Origin: Spirochaetaceae bacterium
Lineage (GTDB): Bacteria > Spirochaetota > Spirochaetia > DSM-27196 > SLST01
NCBI GenBank assembly: GCA_007118855.1
Contig: SKQU01000336.1
Coordinates: 1 to 50,264 of the forward strand
Direction: 5' to 3'
Length of the DNA stretch: 50,264 nt
In this document: positions 27,434-36,444 of the stretch, piece after piece
Layout: every line of letters begins with the position of its first letter
Numbering within the stretch: the first letter of the stretch is position 1
Made by a program: the position numbers and the translations under genes
The notes under the pieces: generated by a model
What the model was told of the DNA's origin: nothing
Seen by the model: the letters and a program-made list of their open reading frames with translations, nothing else
Database searches by the model: none

Positions 27434-28421
27434 GCCGACTGTTGAGAACGTGATCATCGTAGGGTCAGGCCCAGCGGCGCACGCCGCCGCGATCTACACC
27501 GGCAGGGCCGAGCTCACGCCCCTGCTCTTCGAGGGGTTCATGGCCGCGGGTGTCGCGGCGGGGGGCCAGCTGACCACGACGACCGAGGTGGAAAACTACC
27601 CCGGTTTCCCCGAGGGTATATCCGGACCCGAGCTCATGGACCGCATGCGCTCCCAGTCGGCTTCGTGCGGCGCCCGGATCAAGACCGAGACCGTGGAACG
27701 GGTGGATCTCTCGGCCACTCCGTTCGTCGTGTATACCGCAGGCGCTGAGTACCGTGCCCGGGCGCTCATTATCGCGACCGGCGCGACCGCGAAGCGGCTC
27801 GCCCTGCCCGGTGAAGAGCGCTACTGGCAGAAGGGGATCTCGGCCTGCGCCGTGTGCGACGGCGCGCTGCCGATCTTCCGGAACAAGCCGCTCATCGTCA
27901 TAGGCGGCGGCGACTCCGCCTGCGAGGAGGCGAGCTACCTCAGCAAGTACGCGTCATCGGTGACGATGCTCGTGCGCCGCGACGTCTTTCGCGCGTCGAA
28001 GGCGATGCAGCACCGCGTGTTCAACGATCCAAAGATTACGGTGCTGTGGAACACCGAGGCAGAGGAGGCGATCGGGGAGGCTGCGCTCACCGGGGTGCGC
28101 GTGCGGAACAACAAAACGGGCGAGGAGCAGGTGCTCGAGGCGAACGGGCTCTTCTACGCGGTTGGCCACACGCCCAATACCGGGTTCCTCGAGTCACAGC
28201 TCACGACCGACGAGACCGGCTACCTGATCACGGAACCCGACTCCACCCGCACGAGCGTGCCGGGAGTCTTCGGCTGCGGAGACGTCAAGGACAGGGTCTT
28301 TCGTCAGGCGGTCACCGCCGCGGGCTCCGGCTGTATGGCGGCGCTCGAGGCCGAACACTACCTCGTCGACCTGAAGTCCATTCAACGTGACACGGTCTCG
28401 CAGATCGAGGGCAAGACGTAG
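27426..28421 (+). CDS. trxB: Thioredoxin-disulfide reductase
   Basis: IIVGSGPAAHAAAIYTGRAEL, ISACAVCDGALP (CxxC), GGGDSACEEA, GVFGCGDV. Start at 27426. Confidence 0.93.
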   Translation: MIEPTVENVIIVGSGPAAHAAAIYTGRAELTPLLFEGFMAAGVAAGGQLTTTTEVENYPGFPEGISGPELMDRMRSQSASCGARIKTETVERVDLSATPFVVYTAGAEYRARALIIATGATAKRLALPGEERYWQKGISACAVCDGALPIFRNKPLIVIGGGDSACEEASYLSKYASSVTMLVRRDVFRASKAMQHRVFNDPKITVLWNTEAEEAIGEAALTGVRVRNNKTGEEQVLEANGLFYAVGHTPNTGFLESQLTTDETGYLITEPDSTRTSVPGVFGCGDVKDRVFRQAVTAAGSGCMAALEAEHYLVDLKSIQRDTVSQIEGKT

Positions 28422-28424
28422 CGC

Positions 28425-30059
28425 ATGGCACTGCTGTCGCTCCTCGTACCCGAAGGCGGTGAGCGGATCGATCGCAACGCGCTGAGCGCGGAGGCCGTCC
28501 ACGACCTTGGGCTCTCCGAGCTTGCGCGCGGTATGTCCCACCAGGGCATCAGTGAGTCCGCGATGCTTCGTCTACTCTGCGAGCTGCCCCAGACCCCGCA
28601 GGAGATACGCTACCGTCAGGAGACGGTCCGCTGTCTCTGGGACGACCCGCAGCTGTGTGACGAGATGGACGAGCTCGTGCGGACGATGCAGGAGCTCACC
28701 GTCTTCTCGCACAGCGGGCGAGAGACCGAGCGGCCGCTGCTGGAGGCGGTGTGGCGGCTTGGCGAGCTCGAGCTCTACGTCGAGCTCGTGCGCCGTATGA
28801 TCGATGTGCTCGAGCGCCTCGGGCGACGGTCGGCGGGGCTCGAGCGGTTGCTCGCAGAGCTTCGCGGCCGGCGTGAGGATCCGGCTTTCGAGGAGCTCCA
28901 CAGAGAATTGCCCCGGTTGCGGTCGGGCATCAAGCTCCATCAGAGCGTCACGATCGGGGTCAACCTCGACGACAGACTGCGCCCCGTTCAGGCCGCCTTG
29001 CTCGCGGTCAACGACAAGCGCTTCCGGCAGAGCCACTTCCTCGGCGGCTTCTTCGGCAAGGCGATGGGCGATCCGTATCTGACCCGCACGACGCTCGCGA
29101 GGACTCCCGGTCCGGACCCGGGGCTCGGCGAGAGTGTCGAGCGGTTGCCGCTTGCTCCCCTGTTCGAGGAGATCGACACGGTCCTGAAGTCGATGCTGCG
29201 GCCGCTCGTGCGGAAGCTTCGGGAATACGTCGGTGTGAACACGGACATCTTCCGCCGGCTCTTTCCGGAGATCGCCGGCTTCGTTGGTGCGGTCCGGTAT
29301 CTGCGCAAGCTTGCCGACGCCGGTTACCCGGTCAGCTTTCCCTCGATCGTCGAGCCGCAGACGCGCGTCACGTGCTATGCCGGGCTCTACAATGCCCGAC
29401 TCGCCTCACACTGGCTCAGTCGTTCCGGCGTCGGGCGTATGGTCGGGAATGACGTGGCGCTTGACGAGGCGGCGCGGTTGTTCGTGCTGACCGGACCGAA
29501 CGGCGGCGGGAAGACGACCTTCACGCAGGCGATAGGGATCGCGACGGTGTTCGGGCAAGCCGGTCTGCCGGTTCCCGCCGAGAGCGCCGAGATCGCGCCG
29601 GTTGACGCGATCTACACGCACTTCCCCACTGAAGAGGAGTTCGACGACGAGCTCGGGCGGTTCGAGGATGAGGCACAGAGGATATCCACGCTGTTCGACC
29701 GGGTGACGCCTCACAGCCTCGTGCTGATGAATGAGCCGCTGTCGAGCACCGCCCCCCGCGAGGCAGAGCGAATAGCCGAATCGGTGCTGTGCGGTCTGAG
29801 CATGGCCGGGGTGCGTGGCGTTGTCACGACGCACCTCCACGAGCTCGCTCGGGGCGCGGACCGGATCAATGCCGAACCAGCCGCGCGGAGCAGAGTCGGC
29901 ACGCTGAACGCCGGCGTACGCGTGTGTGGCGGCCGGGCGATCCGGACCTACGAGATCACCTCCGGCCCCCCGTCGGGGTCGAGCTTCGCCGACGATGTGG
30001 CCCGCAGATACCGGATAGACGCGGACTCGATTGGCCGCCGGATTCGTGACACGACCTGA
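28425..30059 (+). CDS. MutS-like ATPase (MutS domain V family, short form)
   Basis: LTGPNGGGKTTFTQAIGIATVFGQAGLPVPAESAEI, LVLMNEPLSST, GVVTTHLHELA; no mismatch-recognition domain seen. Confidence 0.82.
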   Translation: MALLSLLVPEGGERIDRNALSAEAVHDLGLSELARGMSHQGISESAMLRLLCELPQTPQEIRYRQETVRCLWDDPQLCDEMDELVRTMQELTVFSHSGRETERPLLEAVWRLGELELYVELVRRMIDVLERLGRRSAGLERLLAELRGRREDPAFEELHRELPRLRSGIKLHQSVTIGVNLDDRLRPVQAALLAVNDKRFRQSHFLGGFFGKAMGDPYLTRTTLARTPGPDPGLGESVERLPLAPLFEEIDTVLKSMLRPLVRKLREYVGVNTDIFRRLFPEIAGFVGAVRYLRKLADAGYPVSFPSIVEPQTRVTCYAGLYNARLASHWLSRSGVGRMVGNDVALDEAARLFVLTGPNGGGKTTFTQAIGIATVFGQAGLPVPAESAEIAPVDAIYTHFPTEEEFDDELGRFEDEAQRISTLFDRVTPHSLVLMNEPLSSTAPREAERIAESVLCGLSMAGVRGVVTTHLHELARGADRINAEPAARSRVGTLNAGVRVCGGRAIRTYEITSGPPSGSSFADDVARRYRIDADSIGRRIRDTT

Positions 30060-30077
30060 TCTCGCGGGCACCTCGGC

Positions 30078-32075
30078 CTACGACTTCGCGCGGCTCGTGA
30101 GCACGCTCAAGAGCGCGAAGTCCGCCGTGCGCTCCCCGGTGTCCACCGACTTCACTTTCACGCGAACGCGATCTCCGAGCCGGTAGACTGTTCCGCTCTT
30201 CGACCCCACGAGCCGGTACGCGGCGCGGTCGAGCTCGAACCGTTCCTTCCCCAGCGTCGAGATGTGAACCAGCCCCTCGATCAGGTAGCGTTCGATCTCC
30301 ACGAAGAGCCCGATCGAAGCAACGCCGGAGACTACTCCGTCGTACTCCCGGCCGATCTTCGTCGTGAGGAACTCGAGTGCCTTGAGGCGGCTGTATTCCC
30401 GCTCCGCGTCCGTGGCGAGGCGCTCGCGCTCGCTCGCGTGCGTGCACGTCCTGTCGAGAAACCGCTTGAGCCCGTCCGCATCTGTCCGCCCTTTCCGGCG
30501 GCGCCGGCCCCGGCCACTCCCGTCGCGTGCCCGTGCGGCATCGGCAAGCGAGCGCTTCAGCAGGCGATGGACGAGGAGATCCGGATACCGGCGAATGGGC
30601 GAGGTGAAGTGCGTGTAGGCGGCCATAGCGAGTCCGAAGTGACCGCGGTTCTCCGTGGAGTAGACCGCCTTCTTCAGCGCTTTCATTGCGACTGCCTCGA
30701 TGAGGTCGCGAAACTCGAAGTTCTCAATGAAGGAAAGAATCCGGCGGTAATCCTTCGCTTCCACCTCACCGTCGGTCCTGTACGGAACACCAAGGTCCCG
30801 CAGCGTCGTGACCAGCGAATCGATATCGCTCTCCCGCGGCCGGTCGTGCACGCGATACACCCCGGGAACGGTGGTCTGTGACTCCAGGTGCTCGGCGACC
30901 AGCCGGTTGGCGAGCAGCATGCACTCCTCGACCATCCGGTTCGCGTCGAGTCGCTCGCTCGGGCGCACCGAGACGGGTACCCCATCCTCGTCGAGCCTGA
31001 TCTGGGGAGTCGGGAGGTCCAGGTCGACGCTTCCTGCCTCCTCGCGTCGGCGACGCAGGGTCTGCGTGAGCAGGTGCAACAGATGGATCTCTCCGGCAAG
31101 TGGATCATCGCCCCCGCGGATGATGTCCTCGGCCTCCCGATAGGTGAACCGACGCCGGCTCCTGATGATCGACTCGCACATGTCTACACCATGTACCGTA
31201 CCGCGCCCGTCGAGCGTGGCGATCACGCTCATCGCCAGTCGCGGCTCTCCGGGCACGAGGCTGCAGACTCCGTTCGACAGCGCCTCAGGCAGCATGGGAA
31301 GCACGGTATCGACGAGGTAGACCGACGTGCCGCGGCGCCACGCCTCCTCGTCGACCGGATCGTCCGGCTCGACGAACGAGCTCACGTCCGCGATGTGGAC
31401 GCCGAGCTCGAGCAGTCCGCTGTCGAGCTGGCGGATGGACATGGCGTCGTCAAAGTCCTTGGCCGTATCCGGGTCGATCGTGAAACAGACGAGGTTGCGC
31501 AGGTCGCGACGGTCGTGGGCGAGGCGATCGGCCTTCGGCATGCTGAGCTGCGCTGCGTGCTTCCGGACCGGCTCGGGAAAGTCGAGCGGGAAATTCCGCG
31601 AGAGGGCGATGAGTCTGAGCTCGAGGTCGTCGTCACCCCGCTGTGCGACGAGCTCGAGCGGTCGACCGATCGGGTGCCCGGCGTCGGTCGGCCAATCGAC
31701 GAAGGCCGCGCTCACCACGTCGCCGTCGTTGAGCTTCCGGTTCTGCATGGCCTTCCTGATCTCGGAGTCGGGAAGCACCAGTGCCTTCGGCGACCGGTTC
31801 GCCTGTGGGTAGAGCCGGACCTCGCGGCCGTGTCGACGGATCCGACCGACGATCGGGTCATCGTTGCGGCGCAGTACCTTGACGATCCGTCCGGCAGGCT
31901 TGTCCTTCGCGGAATCCGGGAAGATCTCCACCTCCACCTCGTCTCCGGAGAGCGCATGATCAAGGTGGTCGAAGGGAACGAGGACGCTTGGCCCGCCGGT
32001 ACTTCCGGCAGGCCCGGCGGTACTTCCGGCGACGAATCCGAACCCGCGTGCAGTCAGTGTCAATCGGCCTTTCAT
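30078..32075 (-). CDS. rnr: Ribonuclease R/VacB family exoribonuclease
   Basis: TIDPDTAKDFDDAMSI, GVHIADVSSFV, YTHFTSPIRRYPDLLVHRLL, C-terminal S1 domain. Start taken at MKGRLTL. Confidence 0.93.
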   Translation of the reverse strand: MKGRLTLTARGFGFVAGSTAGPAGSTGGPSVLVPFDHLDHALSGDEVEVEIFPDSAKDKPAGRIVKVLRRNDDPIVGRIRRHGREVRLYPQANRSPKALVLPDSEIRKAMQNRKLNDGDVVSAAFVDWPTDAGHPIGRPLELVAQRGDDDLELRLIALSRNFPLDFPEPVRKHAAQLSMPKADRLAHDRRDLRNLVCFTIDPDTAKDFDDAMSIRQLDSGLLELGVHIADVSSFVEPDDPVDEEAWRRGTSVYLVDTVLPMLPEALSNGVCSLVPGEPRLAMSVIATLDGRGTVHGVDMCESIIRSRRRFTYREAEDIIRGGDDPLAGEIHLLHLLTQTLRRRREEAGSVDLDLPTPQIRLDEDGVPVSVRPSERLDANRMVEECMLLANRLVAEHLESQTTVPGVYRVHDRPRESDIDSLVTTLRDLGVPYRTDGEVEAKDYRRILSFIENFEFRDLIEAVAMKALKKAVYSTENRGHFGLAMAAYTHFTSPIRRYPDLLVHRLLKRSLADAARARDGSGRGRRRRKGRTDADGLKRFLDRTCTHASERERLATDAEREYSRLKALEFLTTKIGREYDGVVSGVASIGLFVEIERYLIEGLVHISTLGKERFELDRAAYRLVGSKSGTVYRLGDRVRVKVKSVDTGERTADFALLSVLTSRAKS
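31990..32031 (-). repeat. 21-bp in-frame tandem duplication in the RNase R N-terminus
   Basis: ggcccgccggtacttccggca / ggcccggcggtacttccggcg, 19/21 identical; encodes GSTAGPA / GSTGGPS. Confidence 0.8.
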
Positions 32076-32214
32076 CGTTTCACAGTAGACCTTTGGTCTC
32101 GCCCTGTCCATCGACGGGACCGGCAGACAGGCGCCCGCGGCCGCGTCAGGAAATGGCTCAAGACGAGACGCCGGGATTTCGACATATTAAGAGTACGAGT
32201 AGAAGGGAGGCTCT

Positions 32215-32631
32215 ATGAAGCGGGCTGTGGTGATCATTGCGTGTCTGCTCCTGACGACGATCGCATTTTCCCAGGAGGTAGACCTTCCCGGCATCTGGCA
32301 CCTCTACCGGGTGGATACCATCGGATCATATTCACTCAACGAGTTTCGCACCGGCGCGCCAACACGCAGCTTCATAGACGCGACCCTTGAGCTGGATGCC
32401 GACGGTATGGTCACCTCGGACTCTCCCGCGCTCAGGTTCATCTCGTGGCGCATAGAGGAGAACGGTTTCCTCGCGTTCCAGACGCCGTCGGGAAACGCCT
32501 TCTACCGGATTCGCGACCTCACGCCGGACGTGCTCTTTCTGGTGAGCGTCGTGGTCACCGAGCGCAACGCGATCGTCACGCAGATCGAGGCCAACCAGAA
32601 CGCGAACCTGCTGCTCGTCCGCGATAACTAG
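32215..32631 (+). CDS. Secreted protein of unknown function (lipocalin-like size)
   Basis: Signal peptide MKRAVVIIACLLLTTIAFSQ, GGGAGG RBS. Confidence 0.6.
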   Translation: MKRAVVIIACLLLTTIAFSQEVDLPGIWHLYRVDTIGSYSLNEFRTGAPTRSFIDATLELDADGMVTSDSPALRFISWRIEENGFLAFQTPSGNAFYRIRDLTPDVLFLVSVVVTERNAIVTQIEANQNANLLLVRDN

Positions 32632-34127
32632 GCAGGCTCGCCACCGCCGCCGGCCCCGGGCTGCCCCGACTTTTTCGTTTCCAGCGAGTCACGTGAACCT
32701 GCCGTGCGGTCGGCCGCCTCCATCATGTCGTACGCGACGGCGCGGTCGCGGCCGGTCTCTTTTGCGTGGTAGAGCGCGACGTCCGCCCGCTGGATGATCT
32801 GCTCGATCGAGAGGCGTTCGGGCGCAGTTTCGTCGTCCGCCGCGTTGGCGAGTGACGCGATCCCGATGCTCGCGGTGACGGCACGCTCGACCCCCGGGAA
32901 GTCGGTCGCCGCGATCGCGAGGCGAAGGCGCTCGGTGACCTCGCGTCCCTTTTCGAGACCGGTCTCGATGAGCAAGGCGCAGAACTCCTCTCCGCCGAAT
33001 CTGCCCACCATGTCGGTCGAACGCAGGCTGTCCCGCATGATCGCTCCGAGGGTGCGGATCACCTGGTCGCCCACCGGGTGCCCGTAGGTGTCGTTGATCG
33101 ACTTGAAGTGGTCGAGGTCCAGGATCAGGCAGCATAAGGGCTTGCCCGTGTGAAACGCGTGGTCCATGACCTGTTCGGCCGACTCCATGAAGGCGCGCCT
33201 GGTCAGGACTCCGCTCAGCTGGTCGATCTCAGCCCTTTGCTGCATGCGGCTGTAGAGGCGAGCGTTCGACAAGGCGAGCGAGAGGTAGTCCGCCATCGAC
33301 ATCGCGATCCGGACATCCTCCTTCGCGAAGCCGGCTGATGCGCGTGCGAGCGCGAGGACGCCGACGGTTGCACCTCGCGCGACCAGCGGCACGTAAAGCT
33401 TGTATCGGGTCGGCTGGTCAGGTTCCTCCGCCGACTCCGGAAGCCGTGACTTCACCACCTTCAGAAAGGTCTTCAGCCTTCTGCGCGCGAACTCCCTGAA
33501 GCTCTCCTCCGTCACGTCGGAGGCGCCTCCCACGAAGCGCAGCTCCCGGTCCTCGAGCTCGCATACCATTGCCGTGTCGAGCGGCACGAGTGACTGGAGC
33601 TGCTCGATGACCGATCGCACGGCGGTAGGGGCGTCCAGGCTCGCGACCACGACCGCGCCGGCGCCGCGCAGCGCCTCCGCCTCGCTCGCGCGTTCCTCGG
33701 CGAGCCGGTAGGCCCGTTGGAGCTCCTCGCGAAGGTTGTGGAGACTGGTGACGTCCTCGTTGTGGCCCACGAAGGTCAGCGGGGTGCCGTTGCGCTCGCG
33801 CCGTTCCACCGCGCCGGCCGAGATGAACCAACGGTACTCGCCGTCGCCGTCCTCGACGCGAAACTCACACTTGAAGGCCGGCGTCTCGCCGCGGAAGTGC
33901 CTGAGGAGCGCTTCGCGGGCATGGTCTCGATCCAGCGGGTGCACGCGCTCGAGCCAGCGGTTCTCCCTCATGTCCTCAAAGCTGTGGCCGAGGTGCATCC
34001 ATCTCGAGTCGGCGAAGCCGCTTCGCCCCATCAGGTCGACGTAGAATACGCCGAGGCGGCTCAACACTTCCTTGCGCAGGCTTACCGTTTCGAACTCTGA
34101 GGTACTCACCGTTCGCCCCCTTATCAT
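32628..34127 (-). CDS. PAS-GAF-GGDEF diguanylate cyclase
   Basis: LDLDHFKSINDTYGHPVGDQVIRTL, RFGGEEFCALL; upstream PAS (RVEDGDGEYRWFISAG) and GAF-like regions. Confidence 0.88.
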   Translation of the reverse strand: MIRGRTVSTSEFETVSLRKEVLSRLGVFYVDLMGRSGFADSRWMHLGHSFEDMRENRWLERVHPLDRDHAREALLRHFRGETPAFKCEFRVEDGDGEYRWFISAGAVERRERNGTPLTFVGHNEDVTSLHNLREELQRAYRLAEERASEAEALRGAGAVVVASLDAPTAVRSVIEQLQSLVPLDTAMVCELEDRELRFVGGASDVTEESFREFARRRLKTFLKVVKSRLPESAEEPDQPTRYKLYVPLVARGATVGVLALARASAGFAKEDVRIAMSMADYLSLALSNARLYSRMQQRAEIDQLSGVLTRRAFMESAEQVMDHAFHTGKPLCCLILDLDHFKSINDTYGHPVGDQVIRTLGAIMRDSLRSTDMVGRFGGEEFCALLIETGLEKGREVTERLRLAIAATDFPGVERAVTASIGIASLANAADDETAPERLSIEQIIQRADVALYHAKETGRDRAVAYDMMEAADRTAGSRDSLETKKSGQPGAGGGGEPA

Positions 34128-34160
34128 TTGTAAACGAACATCGGATCTCTGTCACCCTGA

Positions 34161-34189
34161 TTGCGGGTTTGTCCGAAGGCGTTTACACT
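34161..34189 (+). promoter_or_regulatory. Candidate promoter TTGCGG-17-TACACT overlapped by a CGTTTACA half operator
   Basis: -10 TACACT (34184-34189) overlaps CGTTTACA (34180-34187), inverted mate TGTAAACG at 34129-34136. Confidence 0.35.
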
Positions 34190-34213
34190 ATGGCAAAAGA
34201 TCAAGGAGCGCTC

Positions 34214-35368
34214 ATGTCAGAACAGGCGAAACGTCCACTCTCCTATGGAATGATCGGCGGCGGGCCGGGTGCGTTTATCGGGGATGTCCACCGGCGGGCG
34301 ATCGCGCTCGACCTCGACAGCAGACTCGTGGCCGGCGTCTTCTCCCGGGACCGTGAGGCCAGCCTGCAGACCGCCCGAGAGCTCTTTCTCGACGAGTCGC
34401 GCGTCTACCCCGACTACGCCACGATGGCGCGGAAGGAAGCCGCTCGCGACGACGGCATCGACTTCGTGGTCATCGTGACCCCGAACGTCTCGCACTTCGA
34501 GATCGCGAAGGCCTTTCTCGAGGCCGGGATCCACGTGGTGTGCGACAAGCCGCTGACGACCGAGCTCGACGACGCGCAGGCGCTCGGCCGGCTCGTCGCC
34601 GAACGCGATCTTCTGTTCGCGGTGACCTATACCTATACCGGCTATCCGGCCGTCAAGAAGGCCCGCGAGCTGGTGCGCTCGGGCGCGCTCGGCAGGATCA
34701 GATTCGTCAATGCCGAGTACCCCCAGGAATGGCTTGCCACGAGAGCGGAGGCCGACAACCGACAGGCGAGCTGGCGCACCGACCCGACGCAGTCCGGCAA
34801 GTCGAACTGCGTCGGGGACATCGGCACCCATGTGGAGAACATGGTGAGTTACGTGACGGGGCTCGAGATCGCCTCGCTTTCGGCGCGCCTCGACTCGTTC
34901 GTTGAGGGCAGGGCGCTCGACGACAATGCGACGATCATGGTGAACTACTCCGGCGGCGCGACCGGCCTCTACTGGACCAGCCAGGTGGCCGTCGGCGCCG
35001 ACAACGCCCTGCGTATCCGGGTCTTCGGTGAGAAGGGGTCGATCGACTTCCGCCAGGAGGACCCCAACTACCTGCGCTATACCCCGATCGATTCCCCGGC
35101 TCAGATACTCAGCAGGGGGAGGGACGACCTGGGCGAGCGGGGCCAGTCGCTCGTGCGAATCCCCTCCGGTCATCCGGAAGGCTACTTCGAGGCGTTTGCG
35201 AATATCTACAGGACCTTCACCGGCGCTCTGCGAAAGCGACTCGCCGGAGAGCCGCTCAGCGACGCCGACCGGGATTTCCCGAACGTGGACGACGGCATCC
35301 AGGGCGTTCGGTTCGTCACGCGAGCCGTGGAGAGCTCGGCGAGCAAGGGCGCATGGGTCGAATACTAG
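34214..35368 (+). CDS. Gfo/Idh/MocA family oxidoreductase
   Basis: GMIGGGPGAFIGDVHRRAI, GIHVVCDKPLTTEL, DIGTHVENMVSYVTG. AGGAG RBS before 34214. Confidence 0.92.
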   Translation: MSEQAKRPLSYGMIGGGPGAFIGDVHRRAIALDLDSRLVAGVFSRDREASLQTARELFLDESRVYPDYATMARKEAARDDGIDFVVIVTPNVSHFEIAKAFLEAGIHVVCDKPLTTELDDAQALGRLVAERDLLFAVTYTYTGYPAVKKARELVRSGALGRIRFVNAEYPQEWLATRAEADNRQASWRTDPTQSGKSNCVGDIGTHVENMVSYVTGLEIASLSARLDSFVEGRALDDNATIMVNYSGGATGLYWTSQVAVGADNALRIRVFGEKGSIDFRQEDPNYLRYTPIDSPAQILSRGRDDLGERGQSLVRIPSGHPEGYFEAFANIYRTFTGALRKRLAGEPLSDADRDFPNVDDGIQGVRFVTRAVESSASKGAWVEY

Positions 35369-35376
35369 GAGGACAT

Positions 35377-36366
35377 ATGGCACGGCCGGTAACACTCTTC
35401 ACCGGGCAGTGGGCGGACCTTCCGTTCACCGAGATCTGCAGGATGGCGGGCTCGTGGGGCTTCGACGGGCTCGAGCTGTGCACCTGGGGAGACCATTTCG
35501 ACGTCCATCAGGCGGCGAAGGATTCCTCGTACGTCGATCGGCACAGGGAGACGCTCAGCACGAACGGGCTCGGATGCTGGTCGATCGGGTCGCACATCGT
35601 CGGTCAGCTCGTTGGCGACAACCCGGACCCGCGCAACGACACCTTTGCGCCCGAGCGGCTCGCCGGCAAGCCGGACGATATCCGCAGGTGGGCGGTCGAC
35701 GAGATGATCGCGACCGCAGCCGGAGCGAAGGCGCTTGGTATCGACGTCGTGACCGGCTTCATGGGCTCGCCGATCTGGGCATGGTGGTACAGCTTCCCGC
35801 CCACGACCGAGCAGCAGGTGGCCGACGGGTACGGAAGGATCGTCGAGCTCTGGAGCCCCATCTTCGACGCCTTCGACGAGCACGGGATCCGGTTCGCCCT
35901 CGAGGTCCATCCGGGCGAGATCGCCTACGATCTCTACACGATGCAGCGGCTGCTCAGGGAGTTCAACGACCGGAAGACACTGGGGGTCAACTTTGACCCT
36001 TCGCATCTCATCTGGCAGGGCGTCAAGCCGGAGCTCTTCTACCGCGATCTCGCCGACCGCATCTACCACGTTCACATGAAGGACTCCAAGGTCATGCTGG
36101 ACGGTCGGGCGAGCATTCTCGGGTCTCATCTGCCGTTCGGCGACCTGCGGCGCGGCTGGAACTTCGTGTCGCTCGGACACGGCAGCATCGACTTCGACGC
36201 AATCATTCGCGAGGTGAACGCCGCAGGCTACATGGGTCCGCTCTCGATTGAGTGGGAGGACAACGGCATGGATCGCGAGTTTGGAGCGCAGGAGGCGCTC
36301 GCCTTCGTGAAGAAGGTGAACTTCGGCGCCTCCACCGTGGCGTTTGACCGGAGTATGGAAAAGTAG
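35377..36366 (+). CDS. Sugar phosphate isomerase/epimerase (xylose isomerase-like TIM barrel)
   Basis: GFDGLELCTWGDHFDV, FALEVHPGEIAYDLYTMQRLL, VNFDPSHLIWQGV, YHVHMKDSKV. Confidence 0.92.
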   Translation: MARPVTLFTGQWADLPFTEICRMAGSWGFDGLELCTWGDHFDVHQAAKDSSYVDRHRETLSTNGLGCWSIGSHIVGQLVGDNPDPRNDTFAPERLAGKPDDIRRWAVDEMIATAAGAKALGIDVVTGFMGSPIWAWWYSFPPTTEQQVADGYGRIVELWSPIFDAFDEHGIRFALEVHPGEIAYDLYTMQRLLREFNDRKTLGVNFDPSHLIWQGVKPELFYRDLADRIYHVHMKDSKVMLDGRASILGSHLPFGDLRRGWNFVSLGHGSIDFDAIIREVNAAGYMGPLSIEWEDNGMDREFGAQEALAFVKKVNFGASTVAFDRSMEK

Positions 36367-36383
36367 GTACGATAGATCAGGCG

Positions 36384-36409
36384 GGCGGGCTGGGCCCGCC
36401 CCGATTTTT
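36384..36409 (+). terminator. Rho-independent terminator
   Basis: GGCGGGC-TGG-GCCCGCC perfect 7-bp stem, followed after CCGA by TTTTT, 18 nt after the isomerase stop. Confidence 0.7.
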
Positions 36410-36444
36410 GCGTGCTGAGATCACTCAAGAAGACAGGTACCGCA

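Noticed and set aside
25484-27457. 657-aa minus-strand ORF opposite ftsH
   Set aside because: Antisense shadow of a highly conserved ftsH in GC-rich DNA; sequence is low-complexity and family-less.
32170-32215. Possible promoter TATTAA before the 138-aa secreted protein
   Set aside because: No convincing -35 at proper spacing; left uncalled.
30888-32390. 500-aa plus-strand ORF
   Set aside because: Antisense to RNase R and runs into the next gene out of frame.
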